Of a stretch of DNA of 64,000 bases, positions 1 through 8,542 are shown piece after piece; position 1 is the first letter of the stretch; each line of letters starts with the position of its first letter. The DNA lies in the NCBI GenBank assembly GCA_022826385.1, contig JAJDUZ010000066.1:141596-205595 (forward strand), in the 5' to 3' direction. Source of the stretch: Silicimonas sp. (GTDB lineage Bacteria; Pseudomonadota; Alphaproteobacteria; Rhodobacterales; Rhodobacteraceae). The notes beneath the pieces are model-generated. The model did not search any database, was not told where the DNA came from, and saw only the letters and a list, made by a program, of their open reading frames with translations. Made by a program: the position numbers and the translations under genes.

Positions 1-102
1 GCTGGCGAATACGACCACCTGCCGGAAGCAGCCTTCTACATGGTTGGCGGCATTCAGGACGTGATCGAAAAGGCCGAGAAACTGGCCGCCGAGGCTGCCT
101 GA
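1..102 (+). CDS. atpD: F1 ATP synthase beta subunit, C-terminal end only
   Basis: Only the last 33 codons are present; the gene begins before the window. The frame reads [18 protein letters not shown] and ends with a charged helix rich in Glu, Lys and Ala, which is the usual C-terminus of the catalytic beta subunit. The epsilon-subunit gene follows after one base, as in other alphaproteobacterial atpHAGDC operons. The partial length is the only limit on the call. Confidence 0.9.
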   Translation, partial: AGEYDHLPEAAFYMVGGIQDVIEKAEKLAAEAA

Positions 103-103
103 T

Positions 104-499
104 ATGGCTGATACGATGCAATTCGACCTGGTCTCGCCCGAGCGCAAACTTGCGTCCGGGCAGGCCGTGTCGGTGCTCATTCCCGGCGCCGATGGCGACC
201 TGACGGCGATGCCCGATCACGCACCGGTCGTAACGACCCTGCGCCCCGGTATCCTGGTCGTCGAGATGGAAGGCGAAACGCAGGAGTTCGCAGTGACCGG
301 TGGTTTTGCACAGGTCACGGCGGAAGGCGCAACAGTGCTGGCAGACGAAGCTCTGCCCAAGGCCGAAGTTGCGACCGAGCTTCTGGAAGACCGCATTTCC
401 GCAGCAACTGCTGCCCGCGACGGTGCCGAAGGTGCTGCGTTGGATGATGCGGCCAAACGGCTTGCCGATCTTGAGGCGCTGCGCGACGCGCTGGCCTGA
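104..499 (+). CDS. atpC: F1 ATP synthase epsilon subunit
   Basis: A 131-residue protein with the N-terminal beta-barrel of the epsilon subunit (FDLVSPERKL near the start, GADGDL and PDHAPVVTTLRPG around residues 28-48), followed by a short helical C-terminus rich in Ala and Glu. It is part of the central stalk of F1 and can inhibit ATP hydrolysis. The start lies one base after the atpD stop, and GAGG at 91-94 inside atpD can serve as its ribosome site. A strong terminator follows at 523-553, so this is the last gene of the operon. Confidence 0.95.
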   Translation: MADTMQFDLVSPERKLASGQAVSVLIPGADGDLTAMPDHAPVVTTLRPGILVVEMEGETQEFAVTGGFAQVTAEGATVLADEALPKAEVATELLEDRISAATAARDGAEGAALDDAAKRLADLEALRDALA

Positions 500-522
500 T
501 CCACCGACTTATCCACAAGTTT

Positions 523-553
523 AAGGCCCCGGTTTCCGGGGCCTTTTCTTTTT
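523..553 (+). terminator. Rho-independent terminator of the atp operon
   Basis: A perfect 10-bp stem (523-532 with 536-545, arm AAGGCCCCGG) closes a three-base TTT loop and is followed by TTCTTTTT. It starts 23 bases after the atpC stop. This is the clearest intrinsic terminator in the window. Confidence 0.9.
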
Positions 554-650
554 GAGTGGAAGTTTGCCGAGAGCGGGCGTTGCCATAAACATGCCGTAGT
601 TCGTGGCCATCTTTTGGCCTACGATGGGGCGGGGTTTCGGGAAGTCTGAG

Positions 651-1370
651 ATGAACCATTTCAAGACATATGGGTTGATTGGCCTTTGTGCCTTCGGCGT
701 TGCTGCGACGCTGGACTCGGCCTTTGGGCTTGGCGGCAGCGCCTTGCTTGCCGATATTTGCATGACCATCCTTGAAGGCGACAGCGCGGATGCGGGCATG
801 GCGGACATGCCGATGGAAGTGAAACCGGTCCCCATCATCGCAATCAGTCTTGCGGCGACAACTGCCGCGATCTTTGCCTTGGCGCAGGATCATCAGAAAC
901 TGATGACGGGCCGCTCCGAACCAAATGACGAGGAACGTGCTGCGATCCTGTCGGCCATGTTGCTGGTTTCGGCCGCACAAGGCCGGGCTTCACGTGAAGA
1001 GATGCTGGATGTGTTCCGGATCGTGACGCATCACGAGTTGGCGCCCGACTTGTTGGATGTGGCCTATGAACGCTTCCACTTGTTGGCCGAAACCGACCTG
1101 TCGCAGCACCGACTGCCCTCTGTTTCGAGCAGGATCGGCCGCCGCCGCACATTGGCTGCGGCACTGATGCTGGGCTGCGTCGCGCGCCCCTCGAATGACG
1201 GTGTCAGCGACGTGATCGAGCGTATCGCGATCGATATCGGCGCCACGTCCGAGGATATCTCCATCGCCCGCCACTCACTGGAACGCTGGAAGGACGGGTG
1301 CCCGACAGCCGCGGGCGTGTCACTCGTGACCGTCTTGCGGTACCGCGGGTTGGAACTGTCGCCGGCCTAA
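651..1370 (+). CDS. Hypothetical membrane protein with TerB-like domain
   Basis: About 239 residues. The N-terminus has two hydrophobic stretches (YGLIGLCAFGVAA, and AISLAATTAAIFALA near residue 65). The rest is an all-helical region (DEERAAILSAMLLVSAAQG onward) resembling the tellurite-resistance TerB/DjlA-type helical domain seen in many proteobacterial proteins of unknown role. An upstream ATG at 603 is in frame, but the one at 651 has GGGAAG six bases or so before it and gives a sensible hydrophobic N-terminus. It stands alone between the atp terminator and convergent copper-chaperone genes. The TerB resemblance is by eye and tentative, and the function is unknown. Confidence 0.65.
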   Translation: MNHFKTYGLIGLCAFGVAATLDSAFGLGGSALLADICMTILEGDSADAGMADMPMEVKPVPIIAISLAATTAAIFALAQDHQKLMTGRSEPNDEERAAILSAMLLVSAAQGRASREEMLDVFRIVTHHELAPDLLDVAYERFHLLAETDLSQHRLPSVSSRIGRRRTLAAALMLGCVARPSNDGVSDVIERIAIDIGATSEDISIARHSLERWKDGCPTAAGVSLVTVLRYRGLELSPA

Positions 1371-1371
1371 A

Positions 1372-1959
1372 TCAGGCGCCAAGCGCCGATTTGATCTTGG
1401 CGACTGCGGATGCCGGATCTTCCTGATATCGGATGCGGTCCGTGTAGCGTCCGCGCTTGTCGAACAAGAGGACCGAGGCCGAGTGATCCATGGTGTAATC
1501 CCCATCCTCAAGCGGCACACGCGCCGCATAGATGCGGAACGCCTGCAGGGCCTTGTCGACCTCTTCCTTGGACCCGGTCACGCCTTCGACGCCATCGACC
1601 CAGCCCACATATTCTCCAAGGATTTCAGTCGTATCACGTTCGGGATCGACGGTGACGAAATAGACATTCATGTCTTTCGACGCGGGGTATTCCTCCTGCC
1701 ATGTCAGGATGTCGCCCAGCGTCGTCGGGCAAACATCCGGACAATGGGTGAAGCCGAAGAACACCATGCTGGCCCGGTCGGTCAAGCTGGCTTCGGTGAA
1801 GTTTGCGCCCGTCGTGGTGGTCAGCGTGTACTCACCGCGCCCCAATGTATCAAGCACGCTGGCATCCATACGTGGCTTGATGATCCCGACATAGGCGAGC
1901 GCGGCGAGGTTCACGGCGACAAGCCCCCACAGGAGAAGGCGGAGTTTCTTCGGTGACAT
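1372..1959 (-). CDS. SCO1/SenC/PrrC-family copper chaperone
   Basis: A 195-residue thioredoxin-fold protein with one N-terminal membrane anchor (LLLWGLVAVNLAALAYVGI). It carries the copper-binding motif CPDVCP in GFTHCPDVCPTTLGD near residue 74, and the distal conserved His in DYTMDHSASVLL. Family members insert copper into the CuA centre of cytochrome oxidase, or act as thiol-disulfide sensors. A PCuAC-type chaperone lies just upstream on the same strand, 36 bases away, which fits a shared copper-delivery role at the periplasmic face. GGAAGGGAA precedes the ATG. Confidence 0.9.
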   Translation of the reverse strand: MSPKKLRLLLWGLVAVNLAALAYVGIIKPRMDASVLDTLGRGEYTLTTTTGANFTEASLTDRASMVFFGFTHCPDVCPTTLGDILTWQEEYPASKDMNVYFVTVDPERDTTEILGEYVGWVDGVEGVTGSKEEVDKALQAFRIYAARVPLEDGDYTMDHSASVLLFDKRGRYTDRIRYQEDPASAVAKIKSALGA

Positions 1960-1995
1960 ACCTGTTCCCTTCCAAATCCCTTTGGTGCGCGTGGC

Positions 1996-2526
1996 TTACG
2001 AGCCGTGACCCGAGTGATCCATGCTTTTTGCGCCCTTGCCCATGACGGCGAAGGGGATCGTGACCGTCCCAGCGTTCTGGAATTCCAGCGTTGCCTCGAT
2101 CATCTCGCCTTCCACCAAGGGCTGGTTCAGTTTCATGAACATCAAGTGATAGCCGCCCGGTTTCAACTCCACAGTCTCACCTGCGGGGATCACAAGTCCG
2201 TCAGCCAGTTCACGCATCTTCATCGTGTCGCCGTCCATCGCCATCTCGTGGACCTCACCACGGGCGGCGATGCTGGAAGATACGCCAATCAGCGTGTCGT
2301 CTTCGCTGCCATTGTTCGTGATCGTCAGGAAGGCGCCGGCCACCGGCTGGTTTGGCAGTGTCTCGCGGGCGAACGGGGCGATCAGCGCCAAATCGCCAAG
2401 CATGTGCTCGGCCATATCCATCTTTGCCATGCCGTGGTCATGTTTCATCTCGCCCGCCAAGGCAGCCCCCGCAAGGGCAATGGTGGCGATTGTGGTTGCG
2501 GAAAGCATTGTTTTCAAAGGGGACAC
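1996..2526 (-). CDS. Periplasmic copper chaperone PCuAC family
   Basis: A 176-residue exported protein. The signal peptide (residues 1-24) ends in AGAALAGE. It is followed by a His/Met-rich stretch (HDHGMAKMDMAEHM) and a second His-rich tail (SMDHSGHGS). The core shows the conserved HEM ... MKM ... HLM copper ligands, placed as in PCuAC (DUF461), which delivers Cu(I) to oxidase CuA sites together with SCO proteins. The start is GTG at 2526 with AGGAG nine bases upstream. It is probably co-transcribed with the SCO gene downstream. Confidence 0.88.
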   Translation of the reverse strand: MSPLKTMLSATTIATIALAGAALAGEMKHDHGMAKMDMAEHMLGDLALIAPFARETLPNQPVAGAFLTITNNGSEDDTLIGVSSSIAARGEVHEMAMDGDTMKMRELADGLVIPAGETVELKPGGYHLMFMKLNQPLVEGEMIEATLEFQNAGTVTIPFAVMGKGAKSMDHSGHGS

Positions 2527-2624
2527 AGCTGCTCACTCCTGTCTGGGGGATTCGGATTGAGCTAGGTTATGCCAAGAAATACGGCGGCTTTGTGTCCGTC
2601 TTAATGTCGCAAGCGGGGGTCCGC

Positions 2625-3656
2625 TTAGCCCCCGCGAACCGTGTCGATCATCAGTTGAACGTTCTCGGGATTTGCGTCGGGCGTAATGCCGTGACCCAGA
2701 TTGAAGATGTGCGGACCTTTCGAGAACGCCTCGACAATCGCGCGGGTTTCCGAGACCAGCGCGTCGCCGCCCGTCACCATGTGGGACGAGGCAAGGTTGC
2801 CCTGAACGCAGCCATCCACTTGCACATGTTCCGCCGCCCAAGCCGCATCGACCGAGTTATCGAGCGCGACGCAATCAGCGCCGGTGGCCTTGGCAAACCC
2901 GATATAGTTCTCGCCACCTTCACGCGGAAACGCGATGATCGGCGTATCGGGATACTTGGCCTTCAGGGCGCTGATGATCCGTTTGGCTGGCGCAAGCGCA
3001 TAGTCGTGGAAGTCCTGCCCCTTCAGCGAGCCCGCCCAACTGTCAAAGATCTTCACCACTTCGGCGCCCGCATCGATCTGGGCCGAGAGATAGGCGATGG
3101 TCGCCTCGGTCAGCCGGTTGATGATCGCGTCGAACAAGTCGCGATTCTCGGCCTTCAGCGCATGGGCCGGGCCTTGGTCCGGCGTGCCACGACCCGCGAT
3201 CATGTAGGTCGCGACGGTCCAAGGCGCCCCGGCAAAGCCGATCAGAGTGGTCTCGTCCGGCAATTCGCGGGACAGGATGCGCACCGTCTCGTAAACCGGC
3301 GCAAGGTGGTCGTGCACATCGTCCGGGCCCTTGAGTTTGGCGAAATCCTCTGCCGTCTCGATGGTCGAGAGCCGGGGGCCTTCGCCGGTGACAAACCAGA
3401 GATCCGCCCCCAAGGCATCGGGAATCAGCAGGATATCCGCAAACAGGATCGCAGCATCGAAGCCATAACGCCGGATCGGCTGCAGCGTGACCTCGGCGGC
3501 CAGATCCGAGTTGTAGCAGAGGCTCAGGAAGTCTCCGGCTTCGGCGCGGGTGGCGCGATATTCAGGCAAATAACGTCCGGCCTGCCGCATCATCCAGATC
3601 GGGGGCACGTCCAAAGTTTCGCCGGCCAGCGCGCGCAGCAACAGTTTTTCGGCCAT
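2625..3656 (-). CDS. hemE: Uroporphyrinogen decarboxylase
   Basis: A 343-residue cytosolic enzyme that decarboxylates uroporphyrinogen III to coproporphyrinogen III in haem (and bacteriochlorophyll) synthesis. The signature [17 protein letters not shown] occurs at residues 18-34 and [14 protein letters not shown] lies near 140; both are family hallmarks. It is divergent from hemC with 72 bases between the starts, so the promoters share that gap. GGAAGG precedes the ATG. Confidence 0.96.
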   Translation of the reverse strand: MAEKLLLRALAGETLDVPPIWMMRQAGRYLPEYRATRAEAGDFLSLCYNSDLAAEVTLQPIRRYGFDAAILFADILLIPDALGADLWFVTGEGPRLSTIETAEDFAKLKGPDDVHDHLAPVYETVRILSRELPDETTLIGFAGAPWTVATYMIAGRGTPDQGPAHALKAENRDLFDAIINRLTEATIAYLSAQIDAGAEVVKIFDSWAGSLKGQDFHDYALAPAKRIISALKAKYPDTPIIAFPREGGENYIGFAKATGADCVALDNSVDAAWAAEHVQVDGCVQGNLASSHMVTGGDALVSETRAIVEAFSKGPHIFNLGHGITPDANPENVQLMIDTVRGG

Positions 3657-3678
3657 GAGGGTCCTTCCTTGCGTCTAA

Positions 3679-3700
3679 ACTGTCGTCCCAAGTAGACAGT
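3679..3700. promoter_or_regulatory. TGT-N12-ACA dyad in the hemE/hemC promoter gap
   Basis: ACTGTC (3679-3684) and GACAGT (3695-3700) form a perfect six-base dyad with a ten-base spacer. This gives TGT-N12-ACA, the recognition pattern known for the photosynthesis repressor PpsR/CrtJ in Rhodobacter. It sits centrally between the divergent hemE and hemC genes. The match is seen directly; binding by a PpsR-type protein is inference, because phototrophy cannot be judged from this window. Confidence 0.45.
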
Positions 3701-3728
3701 CCTTTGTCAACCGCGTAGGACTATGTTT

Positions 3729-4670
3729 ATGACTTCGCTACCCAATCCCGACAGCCCGTTTCGCATCGGCACTCGCGGTTCGCCGCTGGCGCTGGCCCAG
3801 GCGCACGAGACTCGTTCCCGTCTTTCCGCTGCATTTGATCTGCCTGAAGAGGCCTTCGAGATCGTGGTGATCAAGACCACGGGCGACAAGGTTCTGGATC
3901 GCCCGCTGGGCGAGATTGGCGGCAAGGGCCTGTTCACCCGCGAAATCGAGGATGCTCTGCTTGATGGCAGCATCGACATTGCGGTTCATTCGATGAAAGA
4001 CATGCCGGTCGCGCAACCGGGTGGTCTTGTGATCGATTGCTGTCTGCCGCGCGAAGACGTGCGGGATGCTTTCCTGACGTTGGACGGTGGCGCCTTGGCA
4101 GACTTGCCCGAAGGCACGGTCGTCGGCACGTCCAGTTTGCGCCGCAAGTCGCAACTCTTGCACAAGCGCCCCGATCTTCAAATCGTCGAGTTCCGTGGCA
4201 ACGTCCAGACGCGCCTGAAGAAGCTTGAAGACGGTGTGGCCGTCGGCACGTTCCTTGCGATGGCCGGCCTGCGGCGGTTGGGGCTGACGGATTTGCCGGC
4301 CACGGCGATTCCGGTTGACGAAATGCTGCCGGCTGTGGCGCAAGGTGCCATTGGAATCGAACGCCGCGGCGATGATACGCGCGCGGGCGATATGCTCGCG
4401 GCGATCTGCGATGCGAACACGGTGAAACGACTGACGGCCGAACGCGCCTTCCTTGAAGCGCTGGATGGGTCGTGTCAGACGCCGATCGCCGGATTGGCGG
4501 AACTCGACGGTGGTTCGTTGAAGCTTCGCGGAGAAATCCTGCGCACTGACGGGTCCGAGGCCGTCGACGGTCAGCTTGGCGGCGCGGTGGAAGACGGTGC
4601 CGAAATGGGTCGTGCATTGGCAGAGGATTTGCTGAAACGCGGTGGCCCCGGCTTCCTCGCTCATCACTGA
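3729..4670 (+). CDS. hemC: Hydroxymethylbilane synthase (porphobilinogen deaminase)
   Basis: A 313-residue enzyme that joins four porphobilinogens to hydroxymethylbilane in tetrapyrrole synthesis. Visible family marks are FRIGTRGSPLALAQA near the N-terminus, VHSMKDMP, GTSSLRRKSQLL, and the dipyrromethane-cofactor Cys in DGSCQTPIAG (about residue 249). An ATG six bases earlier (3723) is in frame, but AGGA at 3717-3720 is correctly spaced only for 3729. It is divergent from hemE. Confidence 0.95.
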   Translation: MTSLPNPDSPFRIGTRGSPLALAQAHETRSRLSAAFDLPEEAFEIVVIKTTGDKVLDRPLGEIGGKGLFTREIEDALLDGSIDIAVHSMKDMPVAQPGGLVIDCCLPREDVRDAFLTLDGGALADLPEGTVVGTSSLRRKSQLLHKRPDLQIVEFRGNVQTRLKKLEDGVAVGTFLAMAGLRRLGLTDLPATAIPVDEMLPAVAQGAIGIERRGDDTRAGDMLAAICDANTVKRLTAERAFLEALDGSCQTPIAGLAELDGGSLKLRGEILRTDGSEAVDGQLGGAVEDGAEMGRALAEDLLKRGGPGFLAHH

Positions 4671-4745
4671 TGCTGCGGTGCAGCATTTTTATGCTGCGCA
4701 GAAAGTCATTGATTTCACTACGACCTCGCTTAAGCTGCATTGCAG
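4671..4745. promoter_or_regulatory. Two CTGC-N3-GCAG operators upstream of phaR
   Basis: CTGC-GGT-GCAG at 4673-4683 (inside the 15-base palindrome 4671-4685) and CTGC-ATT-GCAG at 4735-4745 match exactly the CTGC-N3/4-GCAG target reported for Rhodobacter/Paracoccus PhaR. They are 62 bp apart, about six helical turns, and lie just before phaR. A compact CTGCGCAG lies between them at 4694-4701. Autorepression by PhaR is the simplest reading. The sequence match is direct; binding is inferred. Confidence 0.75.
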
Positions 4746-4770
4746 AAACTGGGGTGCTTGGAGCAATCGA

Positions 4771-5325
4771 ATGGCCGACAAACTGCTGATCAAACGGTAT
4801 GCGAGCCGTCGTCTCTATAACACCGAGACGTCCGACTACGTCACCTTGGAAGACATCGCCGGGTTCATTCGCGACGGGCGTGACGTGCAGATCGTCGATC
4901 TGAAATCCGGTGATGACCTGACGCGACAATACCTGTTGCAGATCGTGGCCGAGCACGAGAGCCGGGGCGAGAACGTCTTGCCGCTGGATGTGCTGACCGA
5001 CCTTGTGCGGTCTTACACGACGCAGGCACAATCCGTCGTGCCGCAATTCCTTGCCATGAGCTTCGAGATGCTGCGGGAAGGTCAGACCAAGATGATCGAC
5101 AGCATGACGAACCCGATGTCTGCCATGCCCGGCTTTGACGCGATGCGTGCGCAGCAGGAAGCGTTCATGAAGGCGATGACCGGCGGAATTGGCAAAGGCT
5201 GGTCCGGACCTTCGGACGATGACGATGGCGACGAAGGTGGTTCGGATGCGAACCTTGATGAAATCCGGCAGCAGTTGGCCGCCATGCAGGAACAGTTGTC
5301 GAAGATGGGCAGCAAAAAGGGCTGA
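4771..5325 (+). CDS. phaR: Polyhydroxyalkanoate synthesis repressor PhaR
   Basis: A 184-residue protein. The PhaR DNA-binding domain occupies about residues 1-65 (LLIKRYASRRLYNTETSDYV, then IVDLKSGDDLTRQYLLQI), followed by a PHB-accumulation regulatory region and an acidic stretch (DDDDGDEGG). PhaR binds PHB granules and represses phasin and its own gene until polymer appears. The open frame extends upstream to 4642, overlapping hemC, but ATG 4771 has GGAG at 4761-4764 and starts directly at the conserved domain. Operator-like palindromes lie upstream; phaP, phaC and phaB are not in this window. Confidence 0.93.
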   Translation: MADKLLIKRYASRRLYNTETSDYVTLEDIAGFIRDGRDVQIVDLKSGDDLTRQYLLQIVAEHESRGENVLPLDVLTDLVRSYTTQAQSVVPQFLAMSFEMLREGQTKMIDSMTNPMSAMPGFDAMRAQQEAFMKAMTGGIGKGWSGPSDDDDGDEGGSDANLDEIRQQLAAMQEQLSKMGSKKG

Positions 5326-5346
5326 GCCTTTCTGCCGCCCGTTTGC

Positions 5347-6981
5347 TTAGCGGAAAATCTGGCGCACGGTGTCCGCCATCAATTGCACCATCATTTGTTC
5401 CGAGACATAGCCAGACTCGGGCAGATTGCGTGCGGCCTGATACCGCCGGATCGCGCGGCGGGTGTCGTTGTCGAAGACACCGTCGACCGGGCCTGGGCGC
5501 AAACCGATTGCATTCAGCCGGGCCTCGACGATCCGCCGCGTCCCCGGCGTCATGTTCATTGCAGCTTCCGCACGTGCGGCATCGGCAAATTCGTTCTCTC
5601 GCTGAAGTGCGACAATCCGGGCCTGTGCTTCTTCACGGAACGCCCCGTTCGGTGACTCGACCAAATAGCGTTCATAGGCCGCGGCTGTGTTCCGGGAGGT
5701 GGTCTCCTCCCAAAGCTGGCGATCAAGCCGACTGGCCCGCGCACGTTTACGCTCCTCGATCACCGCAAGGCGCTCGTTTGCAAGTTCGGCAAACTCGCCA
5801 TCCGGAAACCGATTCAGATAAGCCCGAAGCCCAGCTTCATCACCATTGGACCCCGTTTGATTCCAGTATGCGACATCGGCTGCCAATTGTTCCTGACGAC
5901 GCGCTTCCGCTTCAGCCTCCAACTCGGCGGCGCGCGCAGCGGCTTGTCTGTTCAACAGCTCGATCTGCTCGGCTGTCACGAACCCAGTCGCTTCGAACCG
6001 CTCGCGGCGCTGCCATTCGGCAACGGCCGCGCGGGTGCCGCGCCCAAAAATACCGTCGATTCCGCGGGTGTTGAAACCAAGCAGTGAAAGGTCACGTTGG
6101 ATGTCGCGACGCGCGTCCCGGTTCAGGTCAAGCGCTTGCTCGGTCCGCTCAGCCCTTGCCTCTGGCGTGTCGGTGAGGGCGCGAATGCGGTTGCTGGCCA
6201 TATCGACAAACTCGCCCCTTGGATGGGCCTCGAGGTACCCTTCATATGCCTCAACCGTGTTGGCCGCGCTCGCGGCGCGCCAGTCCTGGATATCCTTCAA
6301 GCGGTTTGATGTCGTGACAGGCGGAGGCGTCGCTCCGTCCATAAGCACGAGTGTATCCGGCGCATATCCGGTTACCACAATTCCATTTTGGCGCGCTGCG
6401 CCCACGAACGGACGACCGGGCTGCGAAATGTTTTCGCTTACGACCTTGGTCGTGGCTGTCGGCGTCCCGATCAACACCGTGACGCCCTGCGGAATGTCCA
6501 GCGGACCTATGCCAAACGACAGACTGGGGCCAAACCGCGCTTCGCGGTCGTCGGTGGACAGAATCAGCACCGCGCGTCCTGGCTTGTCTGCCAGCACGGC
6601 GAGAATTGTTGAGAGGGGCAAGGCGGTTGTGTGCAGCGTTGCCAGTGGGCCTGCGGTTGCATCTGCCGGCAAGTAGTAGGTCTCGGTGGCAGACCGAAGG
6701 AAGCGTCCTGACAAGGCGACAAGTAAAGCATCGGCTTGCGAGGCTTGTTGGCCGAAATTGGCGAGGGCTTCGGTCAAGGCCTGCTGGCTGGGCGAGCGAA
6801 GGAACGAAACCTGCATCCCGGATTGTTCCAGTTCCGGTACAGCGCGTGAAATGCGGCCCCCGCGTCTGACTTCGGGCAACGAGTCATAACTGTAGCTGCC
6901 GACCAGCAGACCAACAGAGTCAGACATGGCCGGCCCGGATAGGGTCAAAACCAACGCGGCAAAACATGAAAACAGTCGCAT
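5347..6981 (-). CDS. Exported caspase-fold protein with two peptidoglycan-binding domains, probably non-catalytic
   Basis: 544 residues, starting with a signal peptide (MRLFSCFAALVLTLSGPAM). Residues 20-170 resemble the caspase/metacaspase p20 fold, but the catalytic His position reads ALSGRF instead of SGHG, and the Cys position reads ILSTDD instead of DACR, so both catalytic residues appear lost. Two peptidoglycan-binding-1 repeats follow: one with GIDGIFGRGTRAAVAEWQ near residue 300, one with GPVDGVFDNDTRRAIRRYQ near the C-terminus. Coiled-coil, Arg/Glu-rich sequence lies between them. The start at 7008 in the same frame would hide the signal peptide. A periplasmic wall-associated scaffold is likely; its partner is unknown. 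Confidence 0.8.
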   Translation of the reverse strand: MRLFSCFAALVLTLSGPAMSDSVGLLVGSYSYDSLPEVRRGGRISRAVPELEQSGMQVSFLRSPSQQALTEALANFGQQASQADALLVALSGRFLRSATETYYLPADATAGPLATLHTTALPLSTILAVLADKPGRAVLILSTDDREARFGPSLSFGIGPLDIPQGVTVLIGTPTATTKVVSENISQPGRPFVGAARQNGIVVTGYAPDTLVLMDGATPPPVTTSNRLKDIQDWRAASAANTVEAYEGYLEAHPRGEFVDMASNRIRALTDTPEARAERTEQALDLNRDARRDIQRDLSLLGFNTRGIDGIFGRGTRAAVAEWQRRERFEATGFVTAEQIELLNRQAAARAAELEAEAEARRQEQLAADVAYWNQTGSNGDEAGLRAYLNRFPDGEFAELANERLAVIEERKRARASRLDRQLWEETTSRNTAAAYERYLVESPNGAFREEAQARIVALQRENEFADAARAEAAMNMTPGTRRIVEARLNAIGLRPGPVDGVFDNDTRRAIRRYQAARNLPESGYVSEQMMVQLMADTVRQIFR

Positions 6982-7087
6982 TTCATCCTCCCAAGCAACC
7001 GCACTCAACCTAGGCGAGTTGCGCTTTCACAGAAAGGGGGAAGTTTTCAGGCGATGTCGCATTCTGCGCCGATTGATGCCGCGTATG

Positions 7088-8476
7088 TCAGCTGTGAATC
7101 GGACCGTCTCCGCAGGCCAACGCCGCTTCGCGCACGGCTTCGGAATAGGTCGGATGAGCGTGACAGGTGCGGGCCAGATCCTCGGCTGCGGCGCCGAACT
7201 CCATCGCGACGCAAACCTCGTGGATCAGGTCGCCCGCCATGGGCCCAATGATGTGGGCGCCAAGAATGCGGTCGGTGTCCTTGTCGGCCAGAATCTTCAC
7301 GAAGCCATCGGCGGCGTGATTGGCTTTGGCGCGGCCGTTGCCCATGAACGAAAACTTGCCGACCTTGTAGGCGCGACCGGCTTCCTTCAGCTGTTCTTCT
7401 GTCTGCCCGACCGTGGCCACTTCGGGGTGGGTATAGATCACGCCCGGAATGACGTCATAGTTCACGTGGCCGGCCTGACCTGCGATGGTCTCGGCCACCG
7501 CCATGCCTTCGTCTTCGGCCTTGTGTGCCAGCATCGGGCCGGTGATCGCATCGCCAATGGCGTAAATCCCCGCGACACTGGTTTTCCAATGGGCATCGGT
7601 TTTCACCTGCCCGCGCTCGGTCATCTCGACCCCAAGCGCGTCAAGGCCCAAGCCGTCGGTATGGGGACGACGCCCGGTCGCGACGAGCACCGTGTCAGCT
7701 TCAAGTACGTGGTCGCTGTCATCCTTGCGAAGCTTATAGGCCACCTTGGCTTTGGTCTTCGTCGTGGTGACGCCCTGAACTGCGGCCCCCATGACAAACT
7801 TGAGGCCTTGTTTCTTCAGGATGCGCTGGAAGGTCTTCTGCACCTCGGCATCCATGCCGGGCGTGATGGCGTCAAGGAACTCGACGACCGTCACCTCGGT
7901 GCCCAGCCGGTTATAGACCGAGCCCAGTTCCAGCCCGATCACGCCTGCACCGATGACGACCATCTTCTTCGGGATGTCGTCCAGTTCCAGCGCGCCGGTC
8001 GAGGTGACAACCTGCTTTTCGTCCACGTCGATCCCCGGCAGAGACGACGCTTCCGAGCCGGTGGCGATGACGATGTTCTTGGCGTCGTGCACCTCGTCGC
8101 CGACCTTGACTTTGCCGGGCTCGGGGATGCTGCCCCAGCCTTTCAGCCAGTCGATCTTGTTCTTCTTGAACAGGAATTCGATGCCTTTCGTATTGGCATC
8201 GATCGTCTCGCCCTTATAGGCCAGCATCTGGGTCCAATCGACTTTCGGCTTGGCGACGTTGATCCCCATCTTGCCGAAGTTTTCTTCGGTTTCGTGCAGC
8301 ATCTCGGTCGCGTGCAAAAGCGCCTTCGACGGAATGCAGCCGACGTTCAGACAAGTGCCGCCCAATGTTTCGCGCCCCTCGACGCAAGCCGTTTTCAGGC
8401 CAAGTTGCGCACAGCGGATGGCGCAGACATAGCCGCCAGGGCCGCTGCCGATTACGATGACGTCATAACTCGCCAT
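7088..8476 (-). CDS. lpdA: Dihydrolipoyl dehydrogenase (E3)
   Basis: A 462-residue flavoprotein that reoxidises dihydrolipoamide for 2-oxoacid dehydrogenases. It begins with the FAD-binding [12 protein letters not shown] and carries the redox disulfide in [13 protein letters not shown]. The NAD site is [14 protein letters not shown] and the C-terminal catalytic His is in [10 protein letters not shown]. It is the last gene of the suc operon, so it probably serves the 2-oxoglutarate dehydrogenase complex. The glycine cleavage system at 42-46 kb also needs an E3 and has no lpd of its own there. Confidence 0.95.
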   Translation of the reverse strand: MASYDVIVIGSGPGGYVCAIRCAQLGLKTACVEGRETLGGTCLNVGCIPSKALLHATEMLHETEENFGKMGINVAKPKVDWTQMLAYKGETIDANTKGIEFLFKKNKIDWLKGWGSIPEPGKVKVGDEVHDAKNIVIATGSEASSLPGIDVDEKQVVTSTGALELDDIPKKMVVIGAGVIGLELGSVYNRLGTEVTVVEFLDAITPGMDAEVQKTFQRILKKQGLKFVMGAAVQGVTTTKTKAKVAYKLRKDDSDHVLEADTVLVATGRRPHTDGLGLDALGVEMTERGQVKTDAHWKTSVAGIYAIGDAITGPMLAHKAEDEGMAVAETIAGQAGHVNYDVIPGVIYTHPEVATVGQTEEQLKEAGRAYKVGKFSFMGNGRAKANHAADGFVKILADKDTDRILGAHIIGPMAGDLIHEVCVAMEFGAAAEDLARTCHAHPTYSEAVREAALACGDGPIHS

Positions 8477-8498
8477 GTGATGTTCCCTCTTTCAAGCG

Positions 8499-8542
8499 AC
8501 GTCGGTATCACGTCGGGATTACGTCGGTATTGCGTCGGTGTT
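8499..8542. repeat. Four-copy 11-bp tandem repeat between lpdA and the 81-aa gene
   Basis: Four consecutive 11-bp units start at 8499, 8510, 8521 and 8532: ACGTCGGTATC, ACGTCGGGATT, ACGTCGGTATT and GCGTCGGTGTT. On the minus (transcribed) strand the core reads ACCGACGT. The period equals one helical turn. The last unit runs into the stop codon of the 81-aa gene. An array with the same core and period occurs at 61640-61690. Confidence 0.85.

Noticed and set aside
2352..3695. 447-codon plus-strand frame over hemE
   Set aside because: Antisense to hemE, with His/Arg-rich biased composition and no ribosome site.
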